Source: Verrucomicrobiota bacterium
GTDB lineage: Bacteria; Verrucomicrobiota; Verrucomicrobiia; Limisphaerales; J093
Assembly: GCA_029556615.1 (NCBI GenBank)
Contig: JAKQDD010000113.1
Location: forward strand, 124,001-188,000
Direction of reading: 5' to 3'
Length of the DNA: 64,000 nt
Positions 9,951-19,700 of the stretch are shown piece by piece; the stretch's first letter is position 1; every line of letters begins with the position of its first letter. The notes under the pieces were generated by a model. That model ran no database searches, was not told where the DNA came from, and saw nothing but the letters and a program-made list of their open reading frames with translations. The position numbers were made by a program, and so were the translations under genes.

Positions 9951-10093
9951 AACGTAGCAACAGAGTCTCCTTGCCCGCGAAGGGATGCAACAACTCTGTC
10001 ACCCGCGGGGCCAGACGCCCGCCTGTGAATGGAGACTATGAGTCTGTCACCTTGTTCGCGGCACCGTTCCTCGGGACTGGATGCGGCATCGGT

Positions 10094-10116
10094 CTGAGGC
10101 GCGCCTCGCGGAAGCC
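10094..10116 (-). repeat. R2 fragment (GCGAGGCGCGCCTCAGACCGATG on the minus strand)
   Basis: 23-nt exact reverse complement of the sequence at 25102-25124. Confidence 0.85.
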
Positions 10117-10119
10117 GGG

Positions 10120-10359
10120 TCAGCCCCAAAACGCGTAGACGAGAATCTGCACGACGGCGACGAGGACCGCCCAGGCGCGCACACTCCGCCAGAGCGGCGG
10201 CCGGCTCTCGGTCTCCCCGAGCATCGTCGCCGGCAGGCTGACGAGAATCACGATCAGGGCCACAAAGGCGCCGATGAACGCCGCTTGGGCCAGCCAGTCC
10301 GGCCCGCCCGCAGCCGCGAGAACCCGGTGAGGCTCCGGAAGATTCGCAAGGAGCGTCAC
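10120..10359 (-). CDS. Small (79 aa) membrane protein, translationally coupled to the symporter
   Basis: GTG start at 10359 overlaps the symporter TGA (GTGA); two hydrophobic segments, WLAQAAFIGAFVALIVILVSL and RAWAVLVAVVQILVYAFWG. Confidence 0.75.
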   Translation of the reverse strand: MTLLANLPEPHRVLAAAGGPDWLAQAAFIGAFVALIVILVSLPATMLGETESRPPLWRSVRAWAVLVAVVQILVYAFWG

Positions 10360-11894
10360 GGCTGATTCCTTCCCTTCGCCGGCAGCCAGCACACCAACCC
10401 GCGCAACCGTTCCTCGTCGTGGCCTGAGGTGAAGGCGCTCACGAGGGCGACTCCCGCCAGCGCCGCCACGAACGACCACCACGCCGTCCACAGGAACGGC
10501 ACCCCGCCCGGCACCCCCAGCAGCCACTCCGCCGAATTCAACACCGCCGAGGTGGACACGCCCACGATCATCCCGGCCACCCCGCCCCAGGGCGTGGCGC
10601 GCTTCGTCAACATGCCCAGCAACAGCAACGCCAGCAGCGGCCCCTGGAAGAAGGACAGAAACGTCTGGAAAGCTTCAAACACCGACCCGAATCCTCGCTT
10701 GATCGGATAGCTGATGGCGACGCCCCCCACCAGAAAAGCCACGACCAACCACCGGCCCACCTGCAGGCACTCGAGGTCCGTCGCCTCCCGACGGATGAAC
10801 GGGCGATACAAGTCGGTCACCACCATGGTGCTCGCCGAGCTGACATAGGAATCCAGATTCGATATCACGCCCGCGAAGAACGCGCCCATCACCACGCCCA
10901 ACACCCCGGGCGGCAGCAGGCGCGCCACCAGCATCGGAAGGACGCGGTTGCCGTCCCAATGCTCGCCCGGCGGCCCCAGTTCCGAGTGCAGCAGCGCCAC
11001 CCCCACCAGCCCCGGCAGCACCAGCAGAACCGGAAACACCAGCTTGATCGCCGCGCAGAAGACGTAGGAAGCGCGCGCCTCGTTCTGGGTCCGCGTGCCG
11101 AGCGTGCGTTGCACGATGGCCTGGTTGCCGATCCAGTAGGCCGGCCCCAGGACAAATCCCAGACCCAACAGCACCGCCGGCCACGGGTAAACCGGATGAT
11201 CCGCCGGCGGCAGCAGGTCCAAGTGATGCTGCGTCCAACTCATCTGACCGAGAGTCTCCTTGAGCTGCCCCCATCCGCCGGCTTTGGCCAAACCCAAGCC
11301 ACAGATCAGCGCGGCCCCCACTGTGAGCACGACACACGACACCGATTCGGTGAACACCACCGCCCGCAACCCGCCCAGGGCCGTGCACAACCCCACCACC
11401 GCCGCCGTGACCGCGACCGAGAACCAGAAGCTCCAGCCCAACAGACCCTCGAACATCGCGGCGGCACTGACAAAAATCGTGCCGAGCGTCCCCATCATGA
11501 ACAGCACCCAGATCACGGCGAAAAAGGTCCGCACCCCCAGATTGTAGCGGCGCCCCAGGTACTCCGGCACCGTGTAGACCCCCGCCAGCCAGAAGTAGGG
11601 CATGAACAGGAAGGCCGCGATCAGCACCGGGAAGATGCACCCGATGAAATCGAAATTCATCATCACGATCCCGTACCGGTAACCGTCCCCGGCCAGACCA
11701 ATCATGTCCTTCGCCCCGATGTCCGAGACCACCAGCGACATCCCAGCCGCCCACCAGGGCAGGGACTTGCCCGCGAGAAAGAAATCACGGCCGCCGCGGA
11801 TCCCCCGGCCCAGCCAGACGCCAAACGCCGTAATCCCGACCAGGTAGCCCACCACCAGGGCCACATCAACCGCGCTGAGCCGAACCATGGACAT
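10356..11894 (-). CDS. Sodium:solute symporter (SSS/SLC5 family)
   Basis: VDVALVVGYLVGITAFGVWLGRGIRGGRDFFLAGKSLPWWAAGMSLVVSDIGA and multiple TM segments. Confidence 0.93.
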   Translation of the reverse strand: MSMVRLSAVDVALVVGYLVGITAFGVWLGRGIRGGRDFFLAGKSLPWWAAGMSLVVSDIGAKDMIGLAGDGYRYGIVMMNFDFIGCIFPVLIAAFLFMPYFWLAGVYTVPEYLGRRYNLGVRTFFAVIWVLFMMGTLGTIFVSAAAMFEGLLGWSFWFSVAVTAAVVGLCTALGGLRAVVFTESVSCVVLTVGAALICGLGLAKAGGWGQLKETLGQMSWTQHHLDLLPPADHPVYPWPAVLLGLGFVLGPAYWIGNQAIVQRTLGTRTQNEARASYVFCAAIKLVFPVLLVLPGLVGVALLHSELGPPGEHWDGNRVLPMLVARLLPPGVLGVVMGAFFAGVISNLDSYVSSASTMVVTDLYRPFIRREATDLECLQVGRWLVVAFLVGGVAISYPIKRGFGSVFEAFQTFLSFFQGPLLALLLLGMLTKRATPWGGVAGMIVGVSTSAVLNSAEWLLGVPGGVPFLWTAWWSFVAALAGVALVSAFTSGHDEERLRGLVCWLPAKGRNQP

Positions 11895-11961
11895 GGGTGT
11901 TCAGGTGCGGCGCCAGTCTACGGAACCCGGTTCCCGGGTGACAAGACCGTTTGCGGCTGCA

Positions 11962-14103
11962 TCAGGGGGCTCCTCGCCGATCAACGCCCGCCGGAGCTGC
12001 AATCGACGTCTCGACTTGATCCAGATCCACGCCCATGCGTTCGAACTCGGCGGCGGCATTGAGAAAGTGCGCCGTGATCCAGAAGACCGTCCAGCGCTCG
12101 CTGTAACCGCCGCGCAAGCGAAACACGTTGGACATGTCGCCGTGCTGGGCGAAGTTGGTTTGCTGGATCTGTTCGCCCTGGCTGCCGTACGGGTCGGTCA
12201 TCTGCCCGCAAGACCGGTACATGACCGCTGCCAGGCGCTTCAAATCCTCCCGCCGCAGATGATCCCCCATGCGCCAGATCTCGGGCGCAAACACCACGCC
12301 GAACACGTCGAGATGCTGGTTCTGGGCCGAGACGATCGTCCAGCCGCGCGTCTTGAGGCCGTGATCGCGCAACCGGCCCGCGGGCAGGTCAATGTCCCAC
12401 AGCACCGTGTACGACAGCATCACGTCCATGGCATGGGCCGCCCACTCGAGGTACTGCGGTTCTCCAGTCAGTTCGTGGAGGGCGAGGAAGCCCTGAAACC
12501 CCGCCCAAGCGCCCTCCTTGTCCTCACAGTGGGCGTCCAGCGTGCCCCCCCAATACGGCTCTGTCATGTCGAGATGCCGCCGGGCGTAGTACTCGCCCGC
12601 TTTGACGGCGGCGCGTCGATACTCCCCGTTGCCGAACAACTGGTAGCCCTTGCACAGCGGCGCGATGAAAAACGCCTCGGCGGTGTTGATCGGTTTCCAG
12701 CCGTCCTGGAGAATGCGCTGGGAATGCAGCGTGCACGCGCGTTTCAGGAACTCCTCCCAGGGACCGGTCGCGACGCCCTGCATCGTCCGGCCGATCAGAA
12801 TGGCCCGGGCGAACCCCTCCATCCCCTGCCCCTGGGACACGGGGTCCTGGCCGTCCCACGTGCCGGTGTCGGCATCGTAGCTCAGGAGGAAGCCGTTCGC
12901 ATTGAACGGGGACTGGGACAGAAGATCCAAGGCGCGCTGGCCGTAGCGGATCATGGCCGGGTCGCCCATGCGGCGCGCCAGCGCCAGCATCGCATAGCCT
13001 GCGGCGTCCGCCTGCCCGCACCAGCCCATCACATAGCGCGTGCCGCCCACGTAGTCCGGGTACATCTCGAAGCCGGCGTCATTGTCACGGTCGCGAAAGC
13101 GCGACAGCGCAAACCGGTGTTTCTCCCGCAGGATGTCATCGTACCGCGGCAGGCCCTCCGTTCCGCCGATTGGATTCAGACGCATGGCGGTCCGCAACGG
13201 CTGGCGGAAACCGCCGCCCTTCGCCGCCGCCGGCACCGCCTCGAGGTGGAAGGTCTTTTCCAACACCGAACCCGGCCTGAGATTCAACCACGTGTCCGGA
13301 TACTCGAGGAACTTGCCCTGCAGAGCCTTCGTAACGCTGTTGCGGTGATTGGCTGCCGTTGGGCCGGACAACGAGGCCAACTCGGTCCCGTCGTCAACCG
13401 AGGTCAATCCGAGCGTCCACCATTGGTCGTTCTGGTTTGCGCCGAAAGCCGGTGAGGGCAGGGTGTGCATCGCCGCGGCACGGGAACCAGCGCCCTCCTG
13501 CCACTCGACCATGACCCAGGGCGCCGAGAACCGGTGTTCCTCGACGAACGTCCTGTCCCCCGGTTGGCCGCGATGCACGATCACCGCGTGATTGCCCGTC
13601 TTTTCGCCTGCCGGATTGCCGTAGAGAACGACGCCCGGCAGCATCGGCCTGGCGTTCACCGCCCCCGGCACCCTCCAGCGCACCGCGAGGGTGCACCGGG
13701 GCAGAACCTCCCGACCTGTCCAGGTCCAACGCCGGATCCCGCGCACGATGCCCCCTTCGACCCGGTAGGAATCCCGAACCTCCAGCTTGCCGCCGGGCAG
13801 CGGGATCGCCCCCGCGACGATCGTCCAGTCGCCGGCCCGCTCGACCGTGTCCGGACTTCCATGAGCCCAACCGCTCGGCCAACCCTCAGCCCAGTCCGTC
13901 GCCACCGACCATAATCCCTCGGCCGGCGACTGAAAGAATGGGCGTCCCCCAAGCCAGACCTCGACGCGACGCGGCGGGCCCTCCGGGATTCTCAGTTCCG
14001 GGGCGCCGGCCTGCCCCGGCACGGCGCCCCACAGCAAGCCGGCGCCGAACATCGAAAGCGCAACCGCCACAGGACCATCAGCAAGCCGTTGGTACAGTCT
14101 CAT
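11962..14103 (-). CDS. Exported hypothetical protein, alpha/alpha-toroid glycosidase-like
   Basis: Signal peptide after MRLYQRLADG; ATGA overlap with the upstream gene; helical-barrel-like repeats (AMLALARRMGDPAMIRYGQRALDLL, FLALHELTGEPQYLEWAAHAM). Confidence 0.65.
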   Translation of the reverse strand: MRLYQRLADGPVAVALSMFGAGLLWGAVPGQAGAPELRIPEGPPRRVEVWLGGRPFFQSPAEGLWSVATDWAEGWPSGWAHGSPDTVERAGDWTIVAGAIPLPGGKLEVRDSYRVEGGIVRGIRRWTWTGREVLPRCTLAVRWRVPGAVNARPMLPGVVLYGNPAGEKTGNHAVIVHRGQPGDRTFVEEHRFSAPWVMVEWQEGAGSRAAAMHTLPSPAFGANQNDQWWTLGLTSVDDGTELASLSGPTAANHRNSVTKALQGKFLEYPDTWLNLRPGSVLEKTFHLEAVPAAAKGGGFRQPLRTAMRLNPIGGTEGLPRYDDILREKHRFALSRFRDRDNDAGFEMYPDYVGGTRYVMGWCGQADAAGYAMLALARRMGDPAMIRYGQRALDLLSQSPFNANGFLLSYDADTGTWDGQDPVSQGQGMEGFARAILIGRTMQGVATGPWEEFLKRACTLHSQRILQDGWKPINTAEAFFIAPLCKGYQLFGNGEYRRAAVKAGEYYARRHLDMTEPYWGGTLDAHCEDKEGAWAGFQGFLALHELTGEPQYLEWAAHAMDVMLSYTVLWDIDLPAGRLRDHGLKTRGWTIVSAQNQHLDVFGVVFAPEIWRMGDHLRREDLKRLAAVMYRSCGQMTDPYGSQGEQIQQTNFAQHGDMSNVFRLRGGYSERWTVFWITAHFLNAAAEFERMGVDLDQVETSIAAPAGVDRRGAP

Positions 14104-16619
14104 AAATCCCGGTTCTGCGAACTGAGAGCCGCTCCGATCACCGTCGGCGCCCCCCGGGTCCGAAGCTCCAGATTCAACAGTGCGCCCGGCACCGGAGTGC
14201 AGCCCACTGTCGCCTCTTGAACGCCCGAATCGACGCGCCCCGCCATGGCGTCCACCGCCACGCGCGCCACTTCCTTCCAGGCCGAATCGTGGATCGAAGC
14301 CGCCGCCCCACCGGTGTATTTCACGCAGCCGCCGGCAGGCAGGGCGCGCTCCTTCAAATCGGCGATCGGTCGGCCATTCAGCGTCAAGACAACACCGCTC
14401 ACGGGCTGCTTGGAGTTCGAGCGCACGATCCACTCGAGCGATTGGGGCGAATGGGCGTTGGTGAACGGCGCGCGGCTCGGGCTCGCCTGGCTCGCGTCGT
14501 GGGTGAACCGCGCCGACGCGATCTCGAACAGGTCCCATCGGGCCGGTCCCCGCGGTTCGAGGTGAAATTCCCGGCTGTTGTCGCGCAGTCTGGCCCTGAC
14601 CTCCGGCGGGAACACCCGGGCCATCCGCGCGGTTTCCCACTCCCGAATGGCGGAGAGTATGGCGGGAACCGCGCCAAACGCTTTCGCTGCATCCGCCGAG
14701 CGGGGATCAGCCTCCAACTGGGCGGTGCTCGCCAGGCTCGCGGCCAGAGCGAACCCGGCGTCGAATCCCGCGGCGCGCGCCAGCAGCCACTCGGCATCTT
14801 CGACGCTCGTATCCGGTCGCAGGGCGAACCAGCCGAGCATGTGCGGCATCAGGTTTCGTTCGAAATGCAGTTGGTTCTTGAAGCGATAGAGGGTCTGGCT
14901 CTCGCGGAACCCGGCATACCAGGGCTCGCCCCAGTTCATGCGGGTGTAGATGTGCCAGTTGAAGTGCCCCGGATTGCTGGCATCGTTGATCTGGCCGCGC
15001 AGTCCCGGCGCGAGCGCCTCATACCACGATTGGGTGAACAGCGTTCGCCCATACTGTCCCATGCCGGTCGACCACGCACCCTCGAGGCCGTCGAGCGAGA
15101 TCTGCAGCGTGCCCGCATGATTGCACAGCCGGGCGATCTGGCCGGCCACTTCCTTCGTCAACTCCGGATCGGTGAGAAACACCTTGTACCCATGGTCCAT
15201 GAGCTTGGCCACCGCCGTCCCCGGGGCGTGAGCCGCGGCTCGCGTCCCCCACGCCCCGCGCTGGCATTCGAGCAGCCGCCACGGCGCATTCGTGGATACC
15301 GCCCCGTAGCGGATCAGCTCCTCGCCGAGGACCACGGTGTTGAGCTCGGTCTTCCTGACGAACACGTCCGGCGACTCGACCGGGATCTCCTTCGCCTGAT
15401 CGTCCAGGCCGTTGACCAGCACGCTCGCCCCGATGCGGGCCAGGCGCGAATCGGGAACCGGAGTGACATAAGGATCGTTCGGCGTGATGAAGTTCGACAA
15501 GGTGTGGAAGCCGATGCGCACACCCGCGCGCCCCGCCTTCTCCACGCAGCCGCGCAAGCCGTCCCAGCCCCGGGGAAAGAGAGCGCGCCTCAGCGTGAAG
15601 TGGCCCCAGGTCTCGAACGGAGAGCTGTGGTACAGGTATCGCAAACCGGCGCGCCGCGTCATCTCGATCGCGCGGTCGACCGTCTGCTCGCCGAAATCAA
15701 CGATCAGATACGAACTGTTCGCGCCGGGCGCGACCTTGGCCCACACGCCGTCGAGCATCGGATGCGGCAGGCCCTCGGCCACCTCGATGGCGCCAATCGT
15801 CTCCAGAGCCTGCGGCGAGGGACAGGCAAACAGCGCGATCTTGCTGCCCATCACGCCGCCGTCGTCGTAGGCCGGAGCCACGTACCGGTCATGCCCCCAG
15901 TTCTCGATCACGCGGCTGCGATGGCGATTGCGACAAAACGCCTGGAGCACACTGCCGAAGCGGGTGTGCCGCGCGGTGTCGCCCCGGAACAACTGGTCCT
16001 TGTTGAGTTCGGGGGGGAGGTCGGCGTAGGCGCCGGGATCATCCGCCGTATAGCTTGTCGCCATGTCGTTCTCTTGCGCGGGATAGCCGCCGAGGGTCTT
16101 GGCGTTGAGCGCCTGGAGTCCCACGGCGAACTCGGGGTCCCGCACGACCCCCACGATCTCACCCACGATATGGCTGATCGCCACCGGGTAGGGGCCCCAA
16201 AGAACCATCTCGACCGTGTTCGACGGCCGCAGATCCACCAGTTCGAACACAACATGGGTCGTCTTGGTCTCGGCCCGAAGCACCGCGCGAAGGCCTCGAT
16301 CGCGAAAATGCAGCGTCAAATGCCGCGTGGCACCGTCCCAGTCGGCACGATCCGGCGCGCGCAAGGTCCCCTCCACGCGCACGCTCAGCACCGGGGCCGG
16401 TTGCCCGGCCGCAAGGTAGTCCCGGCCGGTGTCCCCCCGGACAATGCCGTTGAGCGCCCCGTCCGGCGCGATCTGGAACGTCGCGGCCCGCGTGCGCAGC
16501 GACACCAGGGTCTCGTCCGCAGCCGCACAAACCCGGAACGAAGGCTCCAGCGCCAGCACCGCCAGAACCCCGGCGACCCATGGGTTCAATCCAGGCGTGC
16601 CCGGAAGTGGTCTTGTCAT
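14100..16619 (-). CDS. Exported glycoside-hydrolase-like protein (839 aa)
   Basis: Signal peptide; N-terminal beta domain, then DFGEQTVDRAIEMTRRAGLRYLYHSSPFETWG barrel-like region. Confidence 0.65.
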   Translation of the reverse strand: MTRPLPGTPGLNPWVAGVLAVLALEPSFRVCAAADETLVSLRTRAATFQIAPDGALNGIVRGDTGRDYLAAGQPAPVLSVRVEGTLRAPDRADWDGATRHLTLHFRDRGLRAVLRAETKTTHVVFELVDLRPSNTVEMVLWGPYPVAISHIVGEIVGVVRDPEFAVGLQALNAKTLGGYPAQENDMATSYTADDPGAYADLPPELNKDQLFRGDTARHTRFGSVLQAFCRNRHRSRVIENWGHDRYVAPAYDDGGVMGSKIALFACPSPQALETIGAIEVAEGLPHPMLDGVWAKVAPGANSSYLIVDFGEQTVDRAIEMTRRAGLRYLYHSSPFETWGHFTLRRALFPRGWDGLRGCVEKAGRAGVRIGFHTLSNFITPNDPYVTPVPDSRLARIGASVLVNGLDDQAKEIPVESPDVFVRKTELNTVVLGEELIRYGAVSTNAPWRLLECQRGAWGTRAAAHAPGTAVAKLMDHGYKVFLTDPELTKEVAGQIARLCNHAGTLQISLDGLEGAWSTGMGQYGRTLFTQSWYEALAPGLRGQINDASNPGHFNWHIYTRMNWGEPWYAGFRESQTLYRFKNQLHFERNLMPHMLGWFALRPDTSVEDAEWLLARAAGFDAGFALAASLASTAQLEADPRSADAAKAFGAVPAILSAIREWETARMARVFPPEVRARLRDNSREFHLEPRGPARWDLFEIASARFTHDASQASPSRAPFTNAHSPQSLEWIVRSNSKQPVSGVVLTLNGRPIADLKERALPAGGCVKYTGGAAASIHDSAWKEVARVAVDAMAGRVDSGVQEATVGCTPVPGALLNLELRTRGAPTVIGAALSSQNRDL

Positions 16620-16739
16620 AGACAGGCATCCTCGAACATGGCGAAGCCCTTATACCGAGACGCCAACTGGAAGGGAAGCAGCATGGACATCCGGGGGCAT
16701 CGGGCGTATCCTGCCCCACAGTTCAACGCCTGCTGCCCC

Positions 16740-19700
16740 ATGAGAGCCTTTCCCTTGCTGGCGGCGTGGTGCGCCACCCTCGGCGCCATCGTCCTCACCC
16801 ACGCCCAGAATCTCACTCCGCGCCAAATCCCTGCGGCACTCAAGGACTGGCAGGACTGGGCCACTTGGGACGCCAAGCACCGCCATTGCCCGACCCCATT
16901 CAACAACGCCGCAAAACACGTCTGCCTCTGGCCCGGGGAGCTGTCGCTGACGGCCGATCCGAAATCCGCGACGTGGGAACTGCGCGTGACCGTGTTCGGC
17001 AGGACCTGGGTGCCCCTGCCGGGGGGCGCTGACACCTGGCCGCTCGACGTGCGCGCCGACGGAGCGCCCGCCGCCGTCGTCGAGCATGAGAACCGTCCCA
17101 GCCTCGAGCTCGACGCCGGCCTTCACCAGATCACAGGCGCATTCCGCTGGGAGACGGAAATGCCCCAGCGGATCCGCGTGCCCCGTGAAATCGGCCTGCT
17201 GTCGCTCGTCCTCGAAGGCCGGAAAGTCGAGATCCCCAACTGGGACGAGGCCGGCGACCTCTGGCTCAAACGCGTCCGACTCGAGGCCACCGACAAGGAC
17301 GCCATCGCCGCCCAGGTCTGGCGTGTCATCGAGGATGGCATACCGCTCTGGCTGCGCACGGAGCTCGAGTTGAGCGTTTCGGGCAAGAGCCGCGAGGAGG
17401 ATCTCGGCCACATCGTGCCCGAGGGATGGAGCATCGCGTCGGTCGATGCGCCGGTGCCGGTGGCCGTGGATGACCAGGGCCGCATGAAGGCCCAGGTGCG
17501 TGCGGGCAAATGGACTGTCCGCGTCGACGCGTTTCGCACGACCGACGCGGGCGGGATCGGGTTTGCCCAGAGCGCCCAGCCAATCGTGGCGGCCGAGCTG
17601 GTGGGCTTCCGCGCCGCGCCGGAGTTTCGCATGGCGGAGCTCGAGGGCCTCCCGCTGGTGGACGTGTCGCAGACGACCTTCCCCCAGAAATGGCGGAACC
17701 TGCCGGTGTATCAATGGCAGACGGACCGGGCGTTCCGGCTGGTCGAGAAGATGCGGGGCATGGGGCGGCAACGGCCGGAGGGTCTGCAAATCAGCCGCGT
17801 GTTCTGGCTCGACGAGGACGGCAAGGGCCTGACGTTCCGCGATCAGATCCGCGGCACGATGCAGCAGATCTGGCGGCTCGATGTCGCAGAGGGCTTGAAG
17901 CTCGGCGCCGCGAAGATCGGCGGTCAGGCCCAGTTGATCACCGTCAACCCGTCCAACAAGGCGCCGGGCGTCGAGATCCGCACCCGGAACCTGGACATGC
18001 AGGCCATCGGACGCTCGGACCGGATGGAAGCGATACCGGCGACCGGTTGGCGCTCGCCCGCGGACGGGCTTCAGGTCACCCTGAACCTGCCGCCGGGCTG
18101 GCGGGTGCTGGCCCTGTTCGGCGCGGATTGGGTCGAGGGCGACTGGCTGACCGCATGGACGCTGCTGGACTTGTTCCTGCTGCTGATCTTCTCGCTGGCA
18201 GTATTCAAGCTGTGGGGCTGGAAGGCGGGACTGGTGGCGTTCCTGGCGTTCGGCCTCGGGTATCACGAGCCGGGTGCACCCCGCCTGTCGTGGCTTTTCC
18301 TGTTGCTGCCTTTGGCGCTGCTGCGCGTGGTGCCGGACGGCGGAGTGCGCCGGGGGATCGCCGCCTGGCGGTGGCTGGCCATCGCCCTCTTGCTGCTGGG
18401 CCTCGTGCCCTTCGCCGCCGGACAGCTGCAGAGCGTCCTCTACCCGCAACTCGAGCCGCAGGGATACCGCTACGGCTCGCGGCCGCTCTTCGGCCCGCTG
18501 GCGTATCGTGCGGCGCACCGGGTGGCCGCCCAGCGTGCCGCCGCACTCCCCGCCCTGATGCCCGCAACCGAGGCGCTCGAAGCCGCGCCACCCGAAGCGG
18601 CGGGACGGTCGTCCATAGGGAAAATGGCAGCCCGCTACCGACTCGAATCCAACCTGAGCTACGAATCCAAGGCCAGGATCCAGACCGGCCCGGCCGAACC
18701 GGAATGGAGCTGGAACCAGGTCCATTGCGGTTGGAATGGACCCGTGTCCGCCGACGAGACTCTCCGGCCCCTTCTCGTCTCCACGGCCATGCACCGCGGG
18801 TTGACGGTGCTGCGCGTGGCGCTGCTGCTGCTGCTCGGCGGCCTCCTGCTCCGAAACCGCCGCCCGAAACCGGTGGCCGCCAGCCCGGCCCAGGCGACCG
18901 GCGCGGGCGCCGCGGCGGCCCTGCTCCTTGCCCTGTGCCTGCCGGCATCCGCCCTCGCCCAGGTGCCCGACAAGGAGATGCTCAACACGCTGCGCGACCG
19001 CTTGCTCGAGACCGCCGACGCCTATCCCCACGCAGCGGACATCGCGGCCGTGGATCTGAACGTCACCGGCGGCAGAATCTCGATGACGGCCGAAATCCAC
19101 GCGGCGTTGCCGGTGGCCGTGCCCCTGCCCGGCAGACTGCCCTCCTGGTCCCCGGTCTCCGTCCACGTGGATGGCAAGCCGACGGCGGTCCTGCGGCGCG
19201 AGGATGGCTACCTGTGGATCGCCGCGCCCGCGGGCGTGCATCGCGTGGGGGTCGAAGGACTCCTCCCCAGCGCCACGGAATGGGAATGGACGTTCCTCTT
19301 GAAACCGCGCCGCGTCGCCATCGCAGCTCCCAACTGGACGGTCACCGGCGTCCGCCCGAATGGCATCCCGGAAGACCAGATCTTCTTCGCCCGGCAAGTC
19401 GGAGCCGCCGCCGGGGAAGCCGCGTATGATCGCAAGGACTTCAATGCCATCGTCGCGGTGGAACGACACCTCGAAATCGGGCTGATCTGGCAGGCGCGCA
19501 CGCTGGTGACGCGCCTCTCGCAGGCAGGCAAGGCGGTCTCCCTCCGGGTCCCGCTGCTCGCGGGCGAGAAGGTGCTTTCGCCGGCAGTGATCGTGCAGGA
19601 CGGGTTCGTCGAGGTCCGCCTGGGCGCGGGCGAGGCCGAGTTTGGCTGGGAAAGCGAACTGCCGACCGGCAAGGCGACCGTGCTGACGGCGGAACAGACC

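Noticed and set aside
14217-16739. N-terminal 840 aa of the 2199-aa + strand ORF, antisense to the 839-aa and 713-aa genes
   Set aside because: Low-complexity R/A/P/H-rich translation, no domain. It is a high-GC antisense open frame; the real gene starts at 16740 with a signal peptide.
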